DNA from: Ziziphus jujuba
Taxonomy: Eukaryota; Streptophyta; Magnoliopsida; Rosales; Rhamnaceae
Assembly: GCF_031755915.1 (NCBI RefSeq)
Contig: NC_083382.1
Span: forward strand, 32,696,501 to 32,760,500
Length of the DNA: 64,000 nt
Reading direction: 5' to 3'
Positions 12,206 to 25,400 of the stretch are shown piece by piece. Below the pieces are notes generated by a model. That model made no database searches and had not been told where the DNA came from. It saw only the letters and a program-made list of their open reading frames with translations. Position 1 is the stretch's first letter, and each line of letters opens with the position of its first letter. Made by a program: the position numbers and the translations under genes.

Positions 12206-12212
12206 CTCACAG

Positions 12213-12382
12213 GGAGCTAAAAGAGTAGTATCCAATTAGTCGGATCTTGATTTGGAAGCTAGGAAATTTACTGGGAAAATCTTAGGTGGTGAAGTTGACT
12301 CCCAAGATTCTGTGCCATCCCCTACATCAAAGAACTCTAAAGGCCCAGCAGAGGACGACTGGAATCCAAGGCAGAGTTGAGA
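12213..12382 (+). pseudogene. Pseudo-exon: copy of UGGT last exon (block B)
   Basis: This diverged copy of 4726-4899 keeps the acceptor AG and reads GAKRVVSN, then an in-frame TAG. Farther on, [19 protein letters not shown] is recognisable. The end near GGCAGAGTTG is rearranged relative to the gene. With the pseudo-exon at 7953-8111 it forms the two-exon tail of block B, now separated by the Copia element. Confidence 0.88.
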
Positions 12383-12683
12383 ATTTAGAATAAATATATA
12401 GAAATTAAACATTGCTTCAATTTCATTATAATCGTTTTAGAAATATCTGGGTTTATTGAACCCTCCCTATAAAGATATGTAGTCTCATAATTTTGAAGCT
12501 TTGCAATTTATTTCTCTATTAATTTTTTGCTACTCTTGGAAAGAATACAAAGATTACAAAAGATTTTGTTACCTTTTAACAATTGAAAGCTCTGGGATAC
12601 TTTAATTAAGACTGTGTAATCTTCCGCTTTACATCATTTTATTACTGGATTGGATTTTTTTCTTCTTTTTTTTTTTTTTGTTT

Positions 12684-12685
<2 letters not shown>

Positions 12686-12717
<32 letters not shown>

Positions 12718-12721
12718 GGGG
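12686..12721 (+). repeat. Poly-G tract (31 G, then T, then GGGG)
   Basis: A run of 31 guanines follows a T-rich stretch. Blocks A and C have T-rich sequence and GTACGG/GTACAG at the corresponding place. It could form G-quadruplexes, and its exact length is unreliable in most assemblies. Confidence 0.95.
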
Positions 12722-14351
12722 TACAGTTGAGCAACCTTATCTTCTTCACCTACACAGAACCAAACTCTTTTTAGAAACAAAGCTGTTTCATGGTGATCTT
12801 GGAAACTATTCCTTATTATTATTATAATAATTAAATTCTTTTCCTGAAAACGGTAATCAACTAATGCTGAAATGTAAGCAAAAATAAATTCAATTTGAGA
12901 GTTATTTTGTTTTGGAAGCATTACTAATCTATGAGTTAATTTTATTTTATTTAGCGCCAACGAGGTATCAGAAAACTGCATTTTGTTTTGAGCCTGGAAA
13001 GACATATATGTATGTATGTATGTATATATATATATATAATATACGTAATTCTTTGACTACTAGTTTCATGGCTCAGAATTAAATGGGACATATTTGATTC
13101 TGATGTTGGAAATTGATGCGTTGCACCAAAATAATGTCTTTTCCAATCAAACTAGTGACAGCCATTACAGGTATGCATGCAATGGTGTGGCGTTAAGAAA
13201 TGGCCCTGCCCATCAGTCAGTCACAAACCAATGTGCACATACTCAGAATATAAATGCATCTTACAGTCACCCATCCACCACCATAGCCACTGCATCTGAC
13301 TCTTCTTCTATATTTCATTTTCCCTTTTTATAAAATCAATATATACATATATAGCAATAATTATAATTAAGGCAGAACCACATTACAAGAAGGTTATTAT
13401 TAATAGCCAATAAAAGTACTATGGGACGAACACAACCTGGATTATATCCTCCAATTACCATTACTTAACATGTCTATATTAACATCATTTTTATAGATGG
13501 TTTAATAATATTCCAATCGGCTGTGGCTGTGGCTGTGGGGGTGAATTCTGCCCAATGGGTTTTGACCAAAATGTGATCATCTCAATTAATTAGTACGCAA
13601 ACTATTTAATTATCTGGGAGGGTGTGCAAAATCAATACCTGAAGAATGTCCACTAAGGAATCTACCTATCTAGGCTTGATTAATGTGGTGACCACCATGA
13701 CAGGAGAATATATACAGGAATACAAGTTGATCTCTAGTGGATATAAAAAGTTGAGTAAAGAGATATTTTTTATTATTAATATTATCTTCTTTTTCACATA
13801 GAAATGCAGATAAACCATTTGTTGTGAGGACATTGAAAAGGATGATATATAAATAATTTAAATAAACATATATGTTGGCATGAATATAATTTCGGTTCAT
13901 ATTTGGTTCCGTATATTGACATCTGATGGGCTACAAGATGAGGAAAAATAAAAATAAAGTGAACAAACTACCAAACTAGGGTTATTAAAATATATAGGAC
14001 TATCCCACAAAATTACAATACTAATTGACGGGTCGAACTATTTAGTCAACACAAGCATATATATACATTCAATATTATTCATTGATGTGAAATACAAATC
14101 TTAAGTTCTTTACAAATATTGTCAACAATTAAAGAAGAAAAAACCATCCAAAGCAGATGCAATTCACAATGAAACATATTAAAAATTAAACAAACACATA
14201 TATATACCTGGCTAGAGCACAGATATCCAGGATGAAACCTGTTAAAAATTAAACAAAACATATCTAGCTTGAGCAAGAAAAGCAAAATCTAAAAACGTTC
14301 AAATGTCCTTCTTCTTTTATATGAAGCAAGTAACTAATTAATTTAAGCAAT

Positions 14352-15440
14352 CCCAGTTATTTATTTGTTCTGGTAAAATAAAAATACTACAAATTAATCA
14401 ACCTTTTAAAAAAAAGCAAGTTGAAAATATCAAAAGCTAGCTTAAAACAAAAAACTCTGATAATTTATATATAATGGATGAAACAGATAAGAATTAAAGA
14501 AACAAACTTGTTTTAAATTTCTCCATCACGGTTTATAGGCTGTTAATTATAGGCAGTTACTATTAGTTTCCAACTTTTTTTTTTCTTTTCGCTTTTTTTC
14601 CCCCAAAAAAAAAATTGAGATGGTGACCATTTAAGATCCATTTCAAGATGGTGACCATTTTGAGCTTTTTATCAGTTGGCTAACTTAAAATAATAATTAA
14701 ATCCCGGGTGACCATTTTGCTTTTAAAAAAAAATTAAGAAAAAAAAAAAGGGCAGCTTTATAATTGAGATCCATTTTAGGCTTAAAAAAAGAAAAAGAGA
14801 GAGAGGAAGAGAAAGAGGAAAAAAAAAAATGAAACTGTCCTGATAAAAATGAATAATTGAGATCCATTTTCAAGTAGGTGACGACCTTCCGCTGCCAGTT
14901 ATTTATTTGTTCTGATAAAATAAAAATATTACAAATTAATCAACCTTTTAAAAAGAAGCAAGTTGAAAATATCAAAAGCTAGTTTAAAACAAAAAAACTC
15001 TGATAATTTATATATAATGGATGAAACAGATAAGAATTAAAGAAACTGCAAACTTGTTTTAAAATTTCTCCATCACGTTTATAGGCTGCTAATTATAGGC
15101 AGTTACTATTAGTTTCCAACTTTTTTTTTTCTTTTTTTTGCTTTTTTCCCAAAAAAAAATTGAGATGGTGACCATTTTAAGATCCATTTCAAGATGGTGA
15201 CCATTTTGAGCTTTTTATCAGTTGGCTAACTTAAAATAACAATTAAATGCAGGTGACCATTTTGCTTAAAAAAAAAAAGGGCAGCTTTATAATTGAGATC
15301 CATTTTAAGCTTAAAAAAAGAAAGAGAGAGAGAGGAAGAGAAAGAGGGGAAAAAAAAAAAAATGAAACTGTCCTGATAAAAATTAATAATTGAGATCCAT
15401 TTTAAAGTAGGTGACGACCTTCCGCTGCCATACACACATG
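14352..15440 (+). repeat. about 543-bp tandem duplication inside block B
   Basis: Two adjacent units start CCAGTTATTTATTTGTTCTG (about 14352 and 14895) and end near GACGACCTTCCGCTGCCA. Both contain the GATGGTGACCATTTT modules and the A-rich and GA-rich tracts. Block A has one counterpart. Confidence 0.85.
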
Positions 15441-17121
15441 GCCTTCATCAGAGATCATACAGAAATTATTTAAGCTCCCATTTGTACTTCTTTAATTTTC
15501 TTAAATTGAATCATGGTCAGTGACTGCACAACCACTATAATTGTGATTTTGTCCGTGTAATCACTAATTGCCTTTTGCAAGTAGCTATAGGTTATAGCAT
15601 ATATATATATATATACATTTGGTGAAATCATTATCACTTTATATTACCCCAAAAAAAAAAAATGTACGTTAAAATTTAAAGATAAATTAATTTAATCTCC
15701 AACAAAAAAGAAAGAAACTAATCGAATAATTAATTGATTCACCAATACACATTCCAAGAGCATTTTTACCGATCGACCGACGTGTTAAATAAGTGTATCA
15801 ATCAATCAGTTAATTAATTAAAATGAAGAAAAAAATAAATGTAGTTAATCAATTAATTAATTAACCAACTTTTTTAAAAAAGATGTAAGTTGAAAATATC
15901 AAAAGCTAGCTGCTAAAAACAAAAATTCTGATAATTAAAATAGATAAGAATTAAAAAAACAGCAAATTTGGTTCAAATCTCCATGGTACATTTATTTATA
16001 CACACTAATTATAATGAACTACTCATTTCCAATGATTACCATATCTGTTCCATATCCACATCAGTTGGGCTACAAGATGAGGAAAAGTGAACAAAATTAC
16101 AAACTTTAGGTTGGCTTCTTGTTATGCAATCACGTTGATTAGGAAGTAAGAACAGAGTTTCATGGTCTATGATGCAACGCGGTGACACACTGATAGACAC
16201 CCTTTTCTTTTCTCAGGGACAGAACCACATAATTTTAGGGGCATCTAAATTACAAATATTGGATACAAATATTTGCATAGAATATAGTTTATAGTACAAT
16301 CATACAGTGATACAGATACCATTATTTTTTTTTATTTTTTTATTTTTGGCTTTCCCACTATAATATAATATGCTATATTAATTTAAAATTTAACAATATA
16401 AAATGTATAAGATACATTCTGAAAAGATATAAATTCACTAAATATGAAAACCATTATGTCCATAGATACATATATATAAGAACTTATTAATTAAAAAGAC
16501 TTATTGATGTTTACCAAATATTAAATTAACCATAAAATTTTCCAATTAAGATGCTCCAATCAACATGTGTAATTGAGAACATACAAAACCAAAAAATAAT
16601 TATTGAGTTTTTAAATTTCTGAAAACTTCATAAAATAACTTAAATAAGAATTGCTTTTAGGCTTATCTTTAAAACAATTATAGTTAACAAAATTGGAGAC
16701 TCCCACAAAACAATTATATTGTTGAACAATGATGGTTAACGAAATTAGAGACTCCCTTAAAATTAGTATATAGATAGTACAAATCAAATTAGGAAAAAAA
16801 AAAAATGTCTTCTTCTTTTTATCATTTCACTAATTTCCCCCTTCCCCCTCAAGAAAAAAGAAAAACGTTGATAATAAAACTACATAAAATGCAACATTAA
16901 ATAATTGTTATTAAATAAATACCACATAAAATTTTAAACAAATATTGACCACAAAAGGGGGAAAAAAATTGATACTTTCCATTTAATATATACATTTACT
17001 CTATACAAATTAATATAGTAATATCATAAGTTTCCAATAATAAAAATAAATATTTAGATAATCTTAGAATAAAGACTATTCTAATTCCCTTTTACCAGTT
17101 TCCACGTCGTAATTGTCACAG

Positions 17122-17192
17122 GGAGCTAAAAGAATAGTATCCGAGCGGCCAGATCTTGATCTGGAAGCAAGAAAATTAAGCGCGAAAATCTT
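17122..17192 (+). pseudogene. Pseudo-exon: truncated copy of UGGT last exon (block C)
   Basis: Sequence matching the start of 4726-4899 reads [18 protein letters not shown]. It then jumps, by an internal deletion, to the 3' UTR-like sequence TTTATTTCTCTATTTTTTGG. No other UGGT exon is present in block C, so this is a tail-only remnant. Confidence 0.85.
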
Positions 17193-19310
17193 TTATTTCT
17201 CTATTTTTTGGTGCTCTTATAAAGAGATTTTGTTACCTTTAATTAACATTTGAAAGCTCTGGGGTACTTATAATTACGATTATGTGGAATCTTCCACTTT
17301 AAATCATTTTATTTAATTTTGGGTTAAAGTTTTTTTTTTTTTTTTTGTACAGTATTTAAGCAACTTACATTCTTCACCTACACAGAACAGAACAAAACTG
17401 TTTCTAGAAACAAGTTGTTTTCAATTGTTACATTTTACTCTTCCTGTTTATGAAGTGGAAACAGGAAAACATATCCTCAAGTTCTTTCTTTTTCTTTTTC
17501 TTTTACTTTTTCTTTCTAAAAAGAGTAATCAACTTAATTATGCAGAAATCTAAGAAAAAAACAAATTCTATTATCCATATGTTTCAACTCCAATAAGGTT
17601 TCAGCACCTGTATTTTGTTTAGAGACAGGAAAGAACATGTTCACACTGAATACTTTGACTAGTAGTTTGGCTCAGAATTAAATGGGACAAATTTGATTCT
17701 CATGTTGAAAATTGATGTTGGCCAGAAATAAATGTGTTTCCAATCAAATGAGTGACAGGCATTAGAGGTATACATGCATGAAATGGTGTGGGGCTCATAT
17801 ATGCCCCTGCCCATCAGTCAGTCACCACCAACCATTTAAATGTGCACATACTCAGAATGTAAATGCAACTTACAGTCACCCACTTACCACCATAGTTAGA
17901 CTTCGCAATTTAGATCGGCGACACGATTCGAAAACGACACGGAATAATGGATTTGGGTTTATTATAAATGAATTTGGGTTATAATCGAGTCAACTCGTTT
18001 AACACAAATATTAATCGTATCATTTTCAGGTTAACCTGTTTAACTCAAAATTGACCCGTTACGACTCATTTATTAAACGTGTCAGTTTCAACCCGACACG
18101 ATTATACACCTATTACAACCCATTTAAATTTAATTTTAAATTAATATTTTATCACTAATATAATATTTAATAACTAAAAAATATTATAAATTAAAAATTT
18201 TATAAAAATAATTTTCTATTACTAATTTTTTAAAAACAAAAAATATATCTTTAATAAAAATAAAAACATAAAAATAAAAATAAAAAATTTCGGGTTAATA
18301 GGTTAATTTTCGGGTTAATAGGTCAATTTCAGTTTAACGGGTTAATAGGTCAACACGACCCGTTAAAATAATCGTGTTAAACGGGTCATGTCGTGTTGAC
18401 CTGTTTATAAACAGATCGGTTTAGTGTTTTAGATACCTGACACAATTAATAAATGGGTCGTGTTCGAGTTAGGCATTTTTGACACGATTATTAAACGGAT
18501 TAACACAAACACAACCCACGAACACGAATTGCCAGGTCTAACCATAGTTACTACATCCTGATTTCTTCTTTTACATTTCCTCTTTATTTCCTTTTTATAT
18601 ATTAATAATATTTTTAAAAAAAAAACAGTAATAATAATAATAATTAAAAGGTGACCCACATTACAGAAGGGTATTATTAATGGTAGTATGGCACATACGT
18701 ACACAACCTGAATTATATCATCCCGTTACCATACGTGTATTAACAAGGAAAAAAAAAAAAAAACACCTTTTTATTGATGGTTCAGTAATATTCTAATCTG
18801 ACTTTGGTGGGGAATTCGACCATATGGGTTTTGACCAAAATGTGATAGTCCTAATTAGTATGCAAACTATTTATTTGGGGGAGTCTGCATCCGAAGACTT
18901 GTATACCCACTAATGAATATTCTAGTTACGCTTGGTTAATACGGTGACCACCATGATGGATGAGTTCAAACTAGGCGAATATATATATAGGGAATATATA
19001 AAGTTGAGTAAAGATATTTTATTGTTTATTATTATTTTTTAAGTCTCTTTTTTCGCATAGAAGTGCAGATAAACAATTTGTTATGAGCACAGTGAAAACG
19101 ATGATATGTATATTGTGTGCCATGAATTTTTAGGTTAATATTCAGTTCCATATTCACATCAGTTGGGCTACAGGACAAGAAAAAGTGGACAAACTCACAA
19201 ACTTAGGTGGGCTTCTTGTTATACAATGACGTTGACTAGGAACGGGTTCCATGGTCCCTGATGCAAACGCAACCACAGACTAATAGACATCCATTTTTTC
19301 CTTCGACAAA
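17193..19310. other. Block C 3' flank, no gene
   Basis: This third copy of the UGGT downstream sequence matches block A landmarks at 17600-17896 and 18541-18650. It continues to about 19310 and is split by the hAT-like element at 17897-18540. No coding potential was seen. Confidence 0.7.
17889..18548. mobile_element. hAT-like non-autonomous element with 8-bp target duplication
   Basis: The element spans 17897-18540 (644 bp) and is flanked by ACCATAGT at 17889-17896 and 18541-18548. The ends are imperfect inverted repeats, starting TAGACTTCGCAATT and ending AATTGCCAGGTCTA. The interior has repeated ACACGACCCGTTAA and GGGTTAATAGGTCAA motifs on both strands, and no ORF. Blocks A (near 5675) and B (near 13277) hold the empty site. 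An 8-bp duplication and TAG-type ends fit the hAT superfamily. Confidence 0.88.
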
Positions 19311-20466
19311 ATAATACCCACCTTTATGATTTATATTTCATTCTCATCGTTGCACGCTAAACACTGATAGAGATACGTGAAGGAGCTGTATATTGATCAT
19401 GATTAACGTATATCTTTTGCTCAATAATCAAAACCATGCAAAATTACATAATATATATATATATATATTATCTTTAAGTTTTCATTAAAACAATTTAATT
19501 AAATGAAAATTAGCCTTCAACATTATTATCTATATTTATATATATATATATACATATATATTTTTAATTATATAATCTAGTTTATCATCAATATCTTTTC
19601 TTTATTAACTAATTTAAAGTTAAGTAAAAAGTAGAATCATTGATTGAAACATTTGTCGTTACATCAATAAAAAACACACGATATATATGTAAATAAATAA
19701 ATATATATATACATATATTATATGCATAACAAGATTGCATATATATTGTCAAAACCATTTGTGATAGAAAAGAAATCTTTCGGCAAATAATCATTATTGT
19801 TATTGTACAAAACCTGAAGATCATACGTACAAAAAATAATCAAAGCTACTTTGACTACAAAATTTCTGGACCCCTAGCATGTCATTTCAAACGTGAGTTT
19901 CCAAAAAGATGCATATATGTAAAAATAAAATAAAATAAAATATAAGAGAGAGTAAGTGGAGAATTTTCATCGTCGGTTGTAGGTCATCTTTCATCATATC
20001 AACGAGAGCTCCATGTCGAACCCACTCAATCTTCGCTAATTAATTAAGCCCATATTTTACCAACTGATTAAATTTTAATTATCATTTTCCAGTCGGTAAT
20101 CGAATAGCACCACTAGTTTTCACTTTGCTTTCTATCGCTGTTTAAAAAATTAAGCAAATATAAGCATAATTTTGTACTAATCTGTACGTATGTAGAAAAA
20201 AAATGTCACTTAGAAATTAATATACAAATATAATTGATTAATGATTCAAATGCATGCATGTTCCATTTATAGTGTATTGTTTTCTTCACACAATTTAATC
20301 AACAGTAGTGCACATTCGATCTTAAAGATAAACAAGATATTATGAGATTAAAATAATTAAGGGATCCCACTAAAAGGTAGTGAGGCAGTCACAAATTAAT
20401 AGTGTCATTCCGTATTAATTGGAGAGATTGACAAATTCAAGGCCCAACATACAAAGAGATTAAAAC

Positions 20467-20506
<40 letters not shown>

Positions 20507-21294
20507 AAATAAATGAAATTTCAAGTTATGTGGGGAATATGAAGGTGTGGGGTATGAGGGTGAGAAGACAAGAGGGTATGGACCGACATCCATGGGAAAA
20601 TATCATCTTTGCAACTACTTCAATATATAGATTACCATTAAAAATTAATATAATTAATAAAAAAAAATATTATATGATATAATATATAGTTTAATTACTG
20701 GTCAGAAACAAATAAAAAGCAAAACCATATTTTGGCCACATTTTAGGGGGGGCTGTTTATATATATGAAAGCGACAGAGTAGAGAATGAGACTTGCGGTC
20801 CTCACGATGCAATCATGTAACAATTTAATTCCTCTATTAAAGATGTTATCGAAAAGCCTCCAAGCAATCCTGCAGGGTGCCAAAATAGAATTGAATGGAA
20901 TAGAATAGGCGTATATTCGATAATTAGCGTTAGTATTAATTTCTAAATAATATTCCAAAGACACACACCAGAGAGAAAGAGAGACAGAGACCCCTTTTCC
21001 TTTTACCGCCCAATTCTACTTTTGTTTTGATTTCTAGTTGAGATGAAGACGACCACCAACCACCACTCCACACACCCACATCCCCACACACCCACAATAA
21101 TATAATTTCATTAATCTTCCTTTTTGGCTACCTGTTATTTGCTACAGCTTTCCCTTACCCAAAACCAGAACTTTCTCTCTCTTTCCCATTATTTCACCTT
21201 TTTTTTTTTTCCCCCTTCCAATCCAATAACTGTTTTTTCTCTCTTTGATTAAATAAAAAGTCTTCATAGAGATAGAGAGAGAGAGTTTAGAGCT
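19311..21294. other. AT-rich spacer and AKT2 upstream region
   Basis: No gene is seen. There are (TA)n tracts near 19450, 19540 and 20476-20502. The last 300 bases are pyrimidine-rich and then GA-rich (about 21269-21285) immediately before the AKT2 start, and are probably its 5' leader. No TATA box can be assigned with confidence. Confidence 0.5.
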
Positions 21295-22089
21295 ATGGAG
21301 GGGATGAAATTGAGTAGTAGTAGTGGCAGCAATATTGGTAGTCCAAATTATTACCATCTTCAAAACATGAGGAAGAAGACTAGTAGTACTAGTACTACTA
21401 GTAGTGGGCAGTCTGAAAGGACTGGTTCCAAAATTAATCATGAAGAAAATATGTTCAGTAGCAGCAATGAAACATCTTCACCCCTCAGTTCAAGCAACAT
21501 ATCAAAGATTATTCTTCCTCCTTTGGGTGTTTCAAGCTATATTCAAACTCCTATTCATTCTAAAGGATGGATCATCTCCCCCATGGATTCTAGATACAGG
21601 TTTATATAGTTTTTTACTTACATACATACAATACATGAATTTCTCATGTTTTTAATTAATTCATCATGCCCATATCATATACATATATCTTATATATATA
21701 TATATATGATGATGATGATGATGATGATGTTATAATTATATATTATATGATGTAATGAGGTAAATATATGTGTATATGCAGGTGTTGGGAGACATTCATG
21801 ATTGTTTTGGTGGCATACTCTGCCTGGATTTATCCGTTTGAGGTTGCTTTTCTGGATTCATCTCCAAAGAAGGAGGTGTATATAGCAGACAACATCGTGG
21901 ATCTCTTTTTCGGAATCGACATTGTCTTGACGTTTTTCGTAGCTTACATTGATAGAACCACCCAATCACTTGTTCGTGACTCCAAAAAGATTGCCATCAG
22001 GTTTTTATTTAATTATTATTACTTAATTTTGTTTACAACTTTCAAATATTTTAATGAAATTTTTAAGATTATTTATATAAAAAAAATTA

Positions 22090-22125
<36 letters not shown>

Positions 22126-22402
22126 GATCAGATATGTTACTTTTGTTAGTAGTATAAAATTATATTTATGTGTAACGACAAGCCTTGCCATTTTCACACT
22201 TCTGCAGAGAAATCTTATCTCATATAAAGTGAGTGAGAAAAGGCTGAAAAGTTTTTGACTTTGTTGAAAAAAGTTATATATATATTTGTTTAAAAAATAG
22301 TACAGTATTTTACAGTATCCTTATCGTCAATATGATTGGTTGAGAACTTCTCTGTCCATCCGTGAGTGATCAAGCAAGGATCGGAATATTTATACTATAT
22401 AC

Positions 22403-22444
<42 letters not shown>

Positions 22445-25400
22445 TAAATTTTTACATATTATATGGTCTTGACTCATTATCATGTTAGCTAGATTGGCTT
22501 TTTTCCATGAATTATAATTTTTTTACTGTTTATAGATGTGGATCAACCGCGTTAATATATTCTACTTTAATTAATTTCTACCTATTCCTATTCTTTTGTA
22601 CTATGAATCTTAAAATTCTTCTTCCTTGTTGGATATAATTAAAGTGAAAAATTCTAATCTCCACTTTTTTTTTTTTGCTTTTTTTTTTATCAATTCTAAA
22701 CTCCGCTTTGGAAGTATATATTACTTTAGTATATATAAGATTATATTTTATAAAATATATATGAAACTATCACTTTCATTATATTGTTTATACTGGTTAG
22801 TAAATTGGCATATATTATGTTTGTAATATGTGTACGTATATATTTTTAAAAAAAAATTATTTTCTGTATCGATTTCAATTGTATAAAATTATACACTTTT
22901 TAAAGGAAAATTTTAAAACACATAATAAATATATTGTCGTATTATACAAGTAAATATATATATATATATATATATATTTGAAAAAATAGTTAATTTTATT
23001 TTTTTCGACAATATAAAAAATGTGTATAAAAAAGATTTTTTATTTTATTCTTTTAATTATTTACTAATTTCAATGTTTTTTTAATATAGTAAACTATTAT
23101 TATCTTATTAATAGTTTTATTTTAATTATATATATTTAAAATAACTAATATTAATATATATTTATATATATATATATGTATATATTTAATATCCATATTT
23201 TTAATCTATAACATATTTATATGTGTACATACCAAATATATAACCTTTCTATTTCTATAATTTTTAGGTCAAATTTTTTTACATATTTTTGAATAAATAA
23301 AACAATTGATACATATATAGTTTTGCTGTTCAGTATTTAACTATTTATGATTTATAATTAACTAACTTTGATTTATAATTTAGTATTAATTTTTGAGCTT
23401 CATAAACTTGAGGCTCAATAATTTGTTAATTAGGAGAAGAAATGTAATTTTATGATCAAACTTATTCAGATCGACACATAATCACATCGCCAATCGCATC
23501 ATATAGATTAATTAAAGGGCTTTAGAAATTTGGGTAGCCCGGCCCATCGTCATTTATGGGTGCTCATGATCATGACAATTGGAATTTCATGGAGTAAAAG
23601 AATTCCCACATGGGGATATACACACATGATCATGTGGCTAATAGCAAGAGAAACATGCATGCACTAGTGGATTTAATTGATAATGATGATGATGTTTGAT
23701 TAACTAGGTACATGTCAACATGGTTTCTGATGGATGTGGCATCAACCATTCCCTTTGAGGCATTAGCCTATTTATTCACTGGCAAAATCAAAGTGAGTCT
23801 CTCTTACTCCCTCTTGGGATTGCTTCGCTTTTGGAGACTTAGACGAGTCAAGCAACTCTTTACCAGGTTAATATACAATTCATTCACTAATTAGTTAATT
23901 TCTCTTTTATATATGTTTTATTCATTCAAATTTTAATTATTCAACCAATAATTTCCCCATATATCTTTATATTATATTATGTATTTTCCAGGCTTGAGAA
24001 GGACATCAGGCTCAGCTACTTTTGGGTCAGATGCGCAAGGCTTTTATTTGTGAGTCAAATTTTGAACTTTTTCGTTTTATAAAATGTTCTTCCCTTTGTT
24101 TGTTTCTACTTTATACTTATCAACCAATTTAAAAGTGATGAAAAAAATAAATAAATAAATAAATAAATAAGCCAACTCTTGGTATATATATTGTATATGG
24201 GTTTATGATAAAAGTAGCAAATTTGTTGGATTCAATTATTCTTATATTCAAGGAATCACATATGACACACATGGTTATTAAATGACTCCAAATATATCAA
24301 ATTTAATGAGAACAACTTATATAATTTATGTCCAAAAATGAAAATTATAATTTGTGCATATGTGTTTTGTTTTCATGTATATAGGTGACAGTGTTTTTGG
24401 TACACTGTGCTGGGTGCCTATATTATCTGCTAGCTGACCTATATCCACACGAAGGAAAGACATGGATTGGAACTGTGAATCCAAACTTCAGAGAGACTAG
24501 CCTTTGGATTAGATACATCTCAGCCTTATATTGGTCAGTCACCACCATGACAACAGTTGGTTATGGTGACCTCCATGCAGTCAACACCGTGGAGATGGTC
24601 TTCATCATTTTCTACATGCTCTTTAACCTTGGCTTAACTGCCTACTTGATAGGCAACATGACAAACTTAGTAGTAGAAGGGACTCGCCGTACCATGGAAT
24701 TTGTATGTATTTTTCTAACCATATAGTCAATTACATTGTTATTTGGATTTTATACTACATGGTCTTAAATATTGATTAGTGATGAATATTAATAAGTTGG
24801 CTTGTATATGGTACAGAGAAACAGCGTTGAAGCAGCATCAAATTTTGTGGGACGAAACAGATTGCCTGCAAGGTTAAAAGAGCAGATTCTAGCTTATATG
24901 TGCTTGAGATTTAAGGCTGAGAGTTTAAACCAGCATCAACTTATGGAACAGCTACCGAAATCGATTTGCAAAAGCATCTGTCAGCATTTGTTTTTGCCTA
25001 CAGTGGAGAAAGTTTATCTTTTTAAAGGTGTCTCAAGAGAAATACGTCTGCTATTGGTTAGTAGAATATCGCTTTGATATCCTTATGGTGGCATGGCAGA
25101 ATATAGATCTCCATCATACGTTTCTAGAACTATTTAATGTCATGATGATTGAATTCATTGTTTTCTGCTAAAAGAATCAATAATGTTCAATATGAGACAT
25201 CATGGAAACTAATTAGAGAATTTTGGTTTGAAATGCTATACATTTCTAATCTGATTGAATAAACAAATTAACCAGGTTGCCAACATGAAGGCGGAGTACA
25301 TACCACCCAGAGAAGATGTCATCATGCAAAATGAAGCACCAGACGATGTATACATCATTGTTTCTGGAGAAGTTGAAATAATTGATTGTGAGACTGAGAA

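Larger units (their letters stand above)
8201..12210 (-). mobile_element. Defective Copia retrotransposon with 5-bp target duplication
   Basis: A minus-strand Copia element occupies 8206-12205, flanked by CTCAC at 8201-8205 and 12206-12210. Its ends are TGTTG and TAACA. It inserted in the duplicated last UGGT intron, because block-B sequence resumes directly at 12211. The 5' LTR is 11695-12205. The 3' LTR (8206 to about 8628) is cut short by a TRIM insertion. The primer-binding site at 11675-11690 matches the initiator tRNA-Met class (TGGTATCAGAGCC on the minus strand). Gag, protease and the start of integrase survive; reverse transcriptase and RNase H are gone. Two further elements are nested inside. 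Confidence 0.9.
12383..17084. other. Block B 3' flank, no gene
   Basis: This is diverged block-A-like flank with no supported gene. Landmarks are a poly-G run at 12686, the 12900-13320 segment ending CCACCACCATAGCCACTGC, the 13703-13790 segment, and the GACGACCTTCCGCTGCC motif near 14880 and 15413. The stretch 15880-16225 resembles 19140-19310 of block C. From about 16230 to 17084 I see only AT-rich sequence with short imperfect repeats. Confidence 0.65.
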
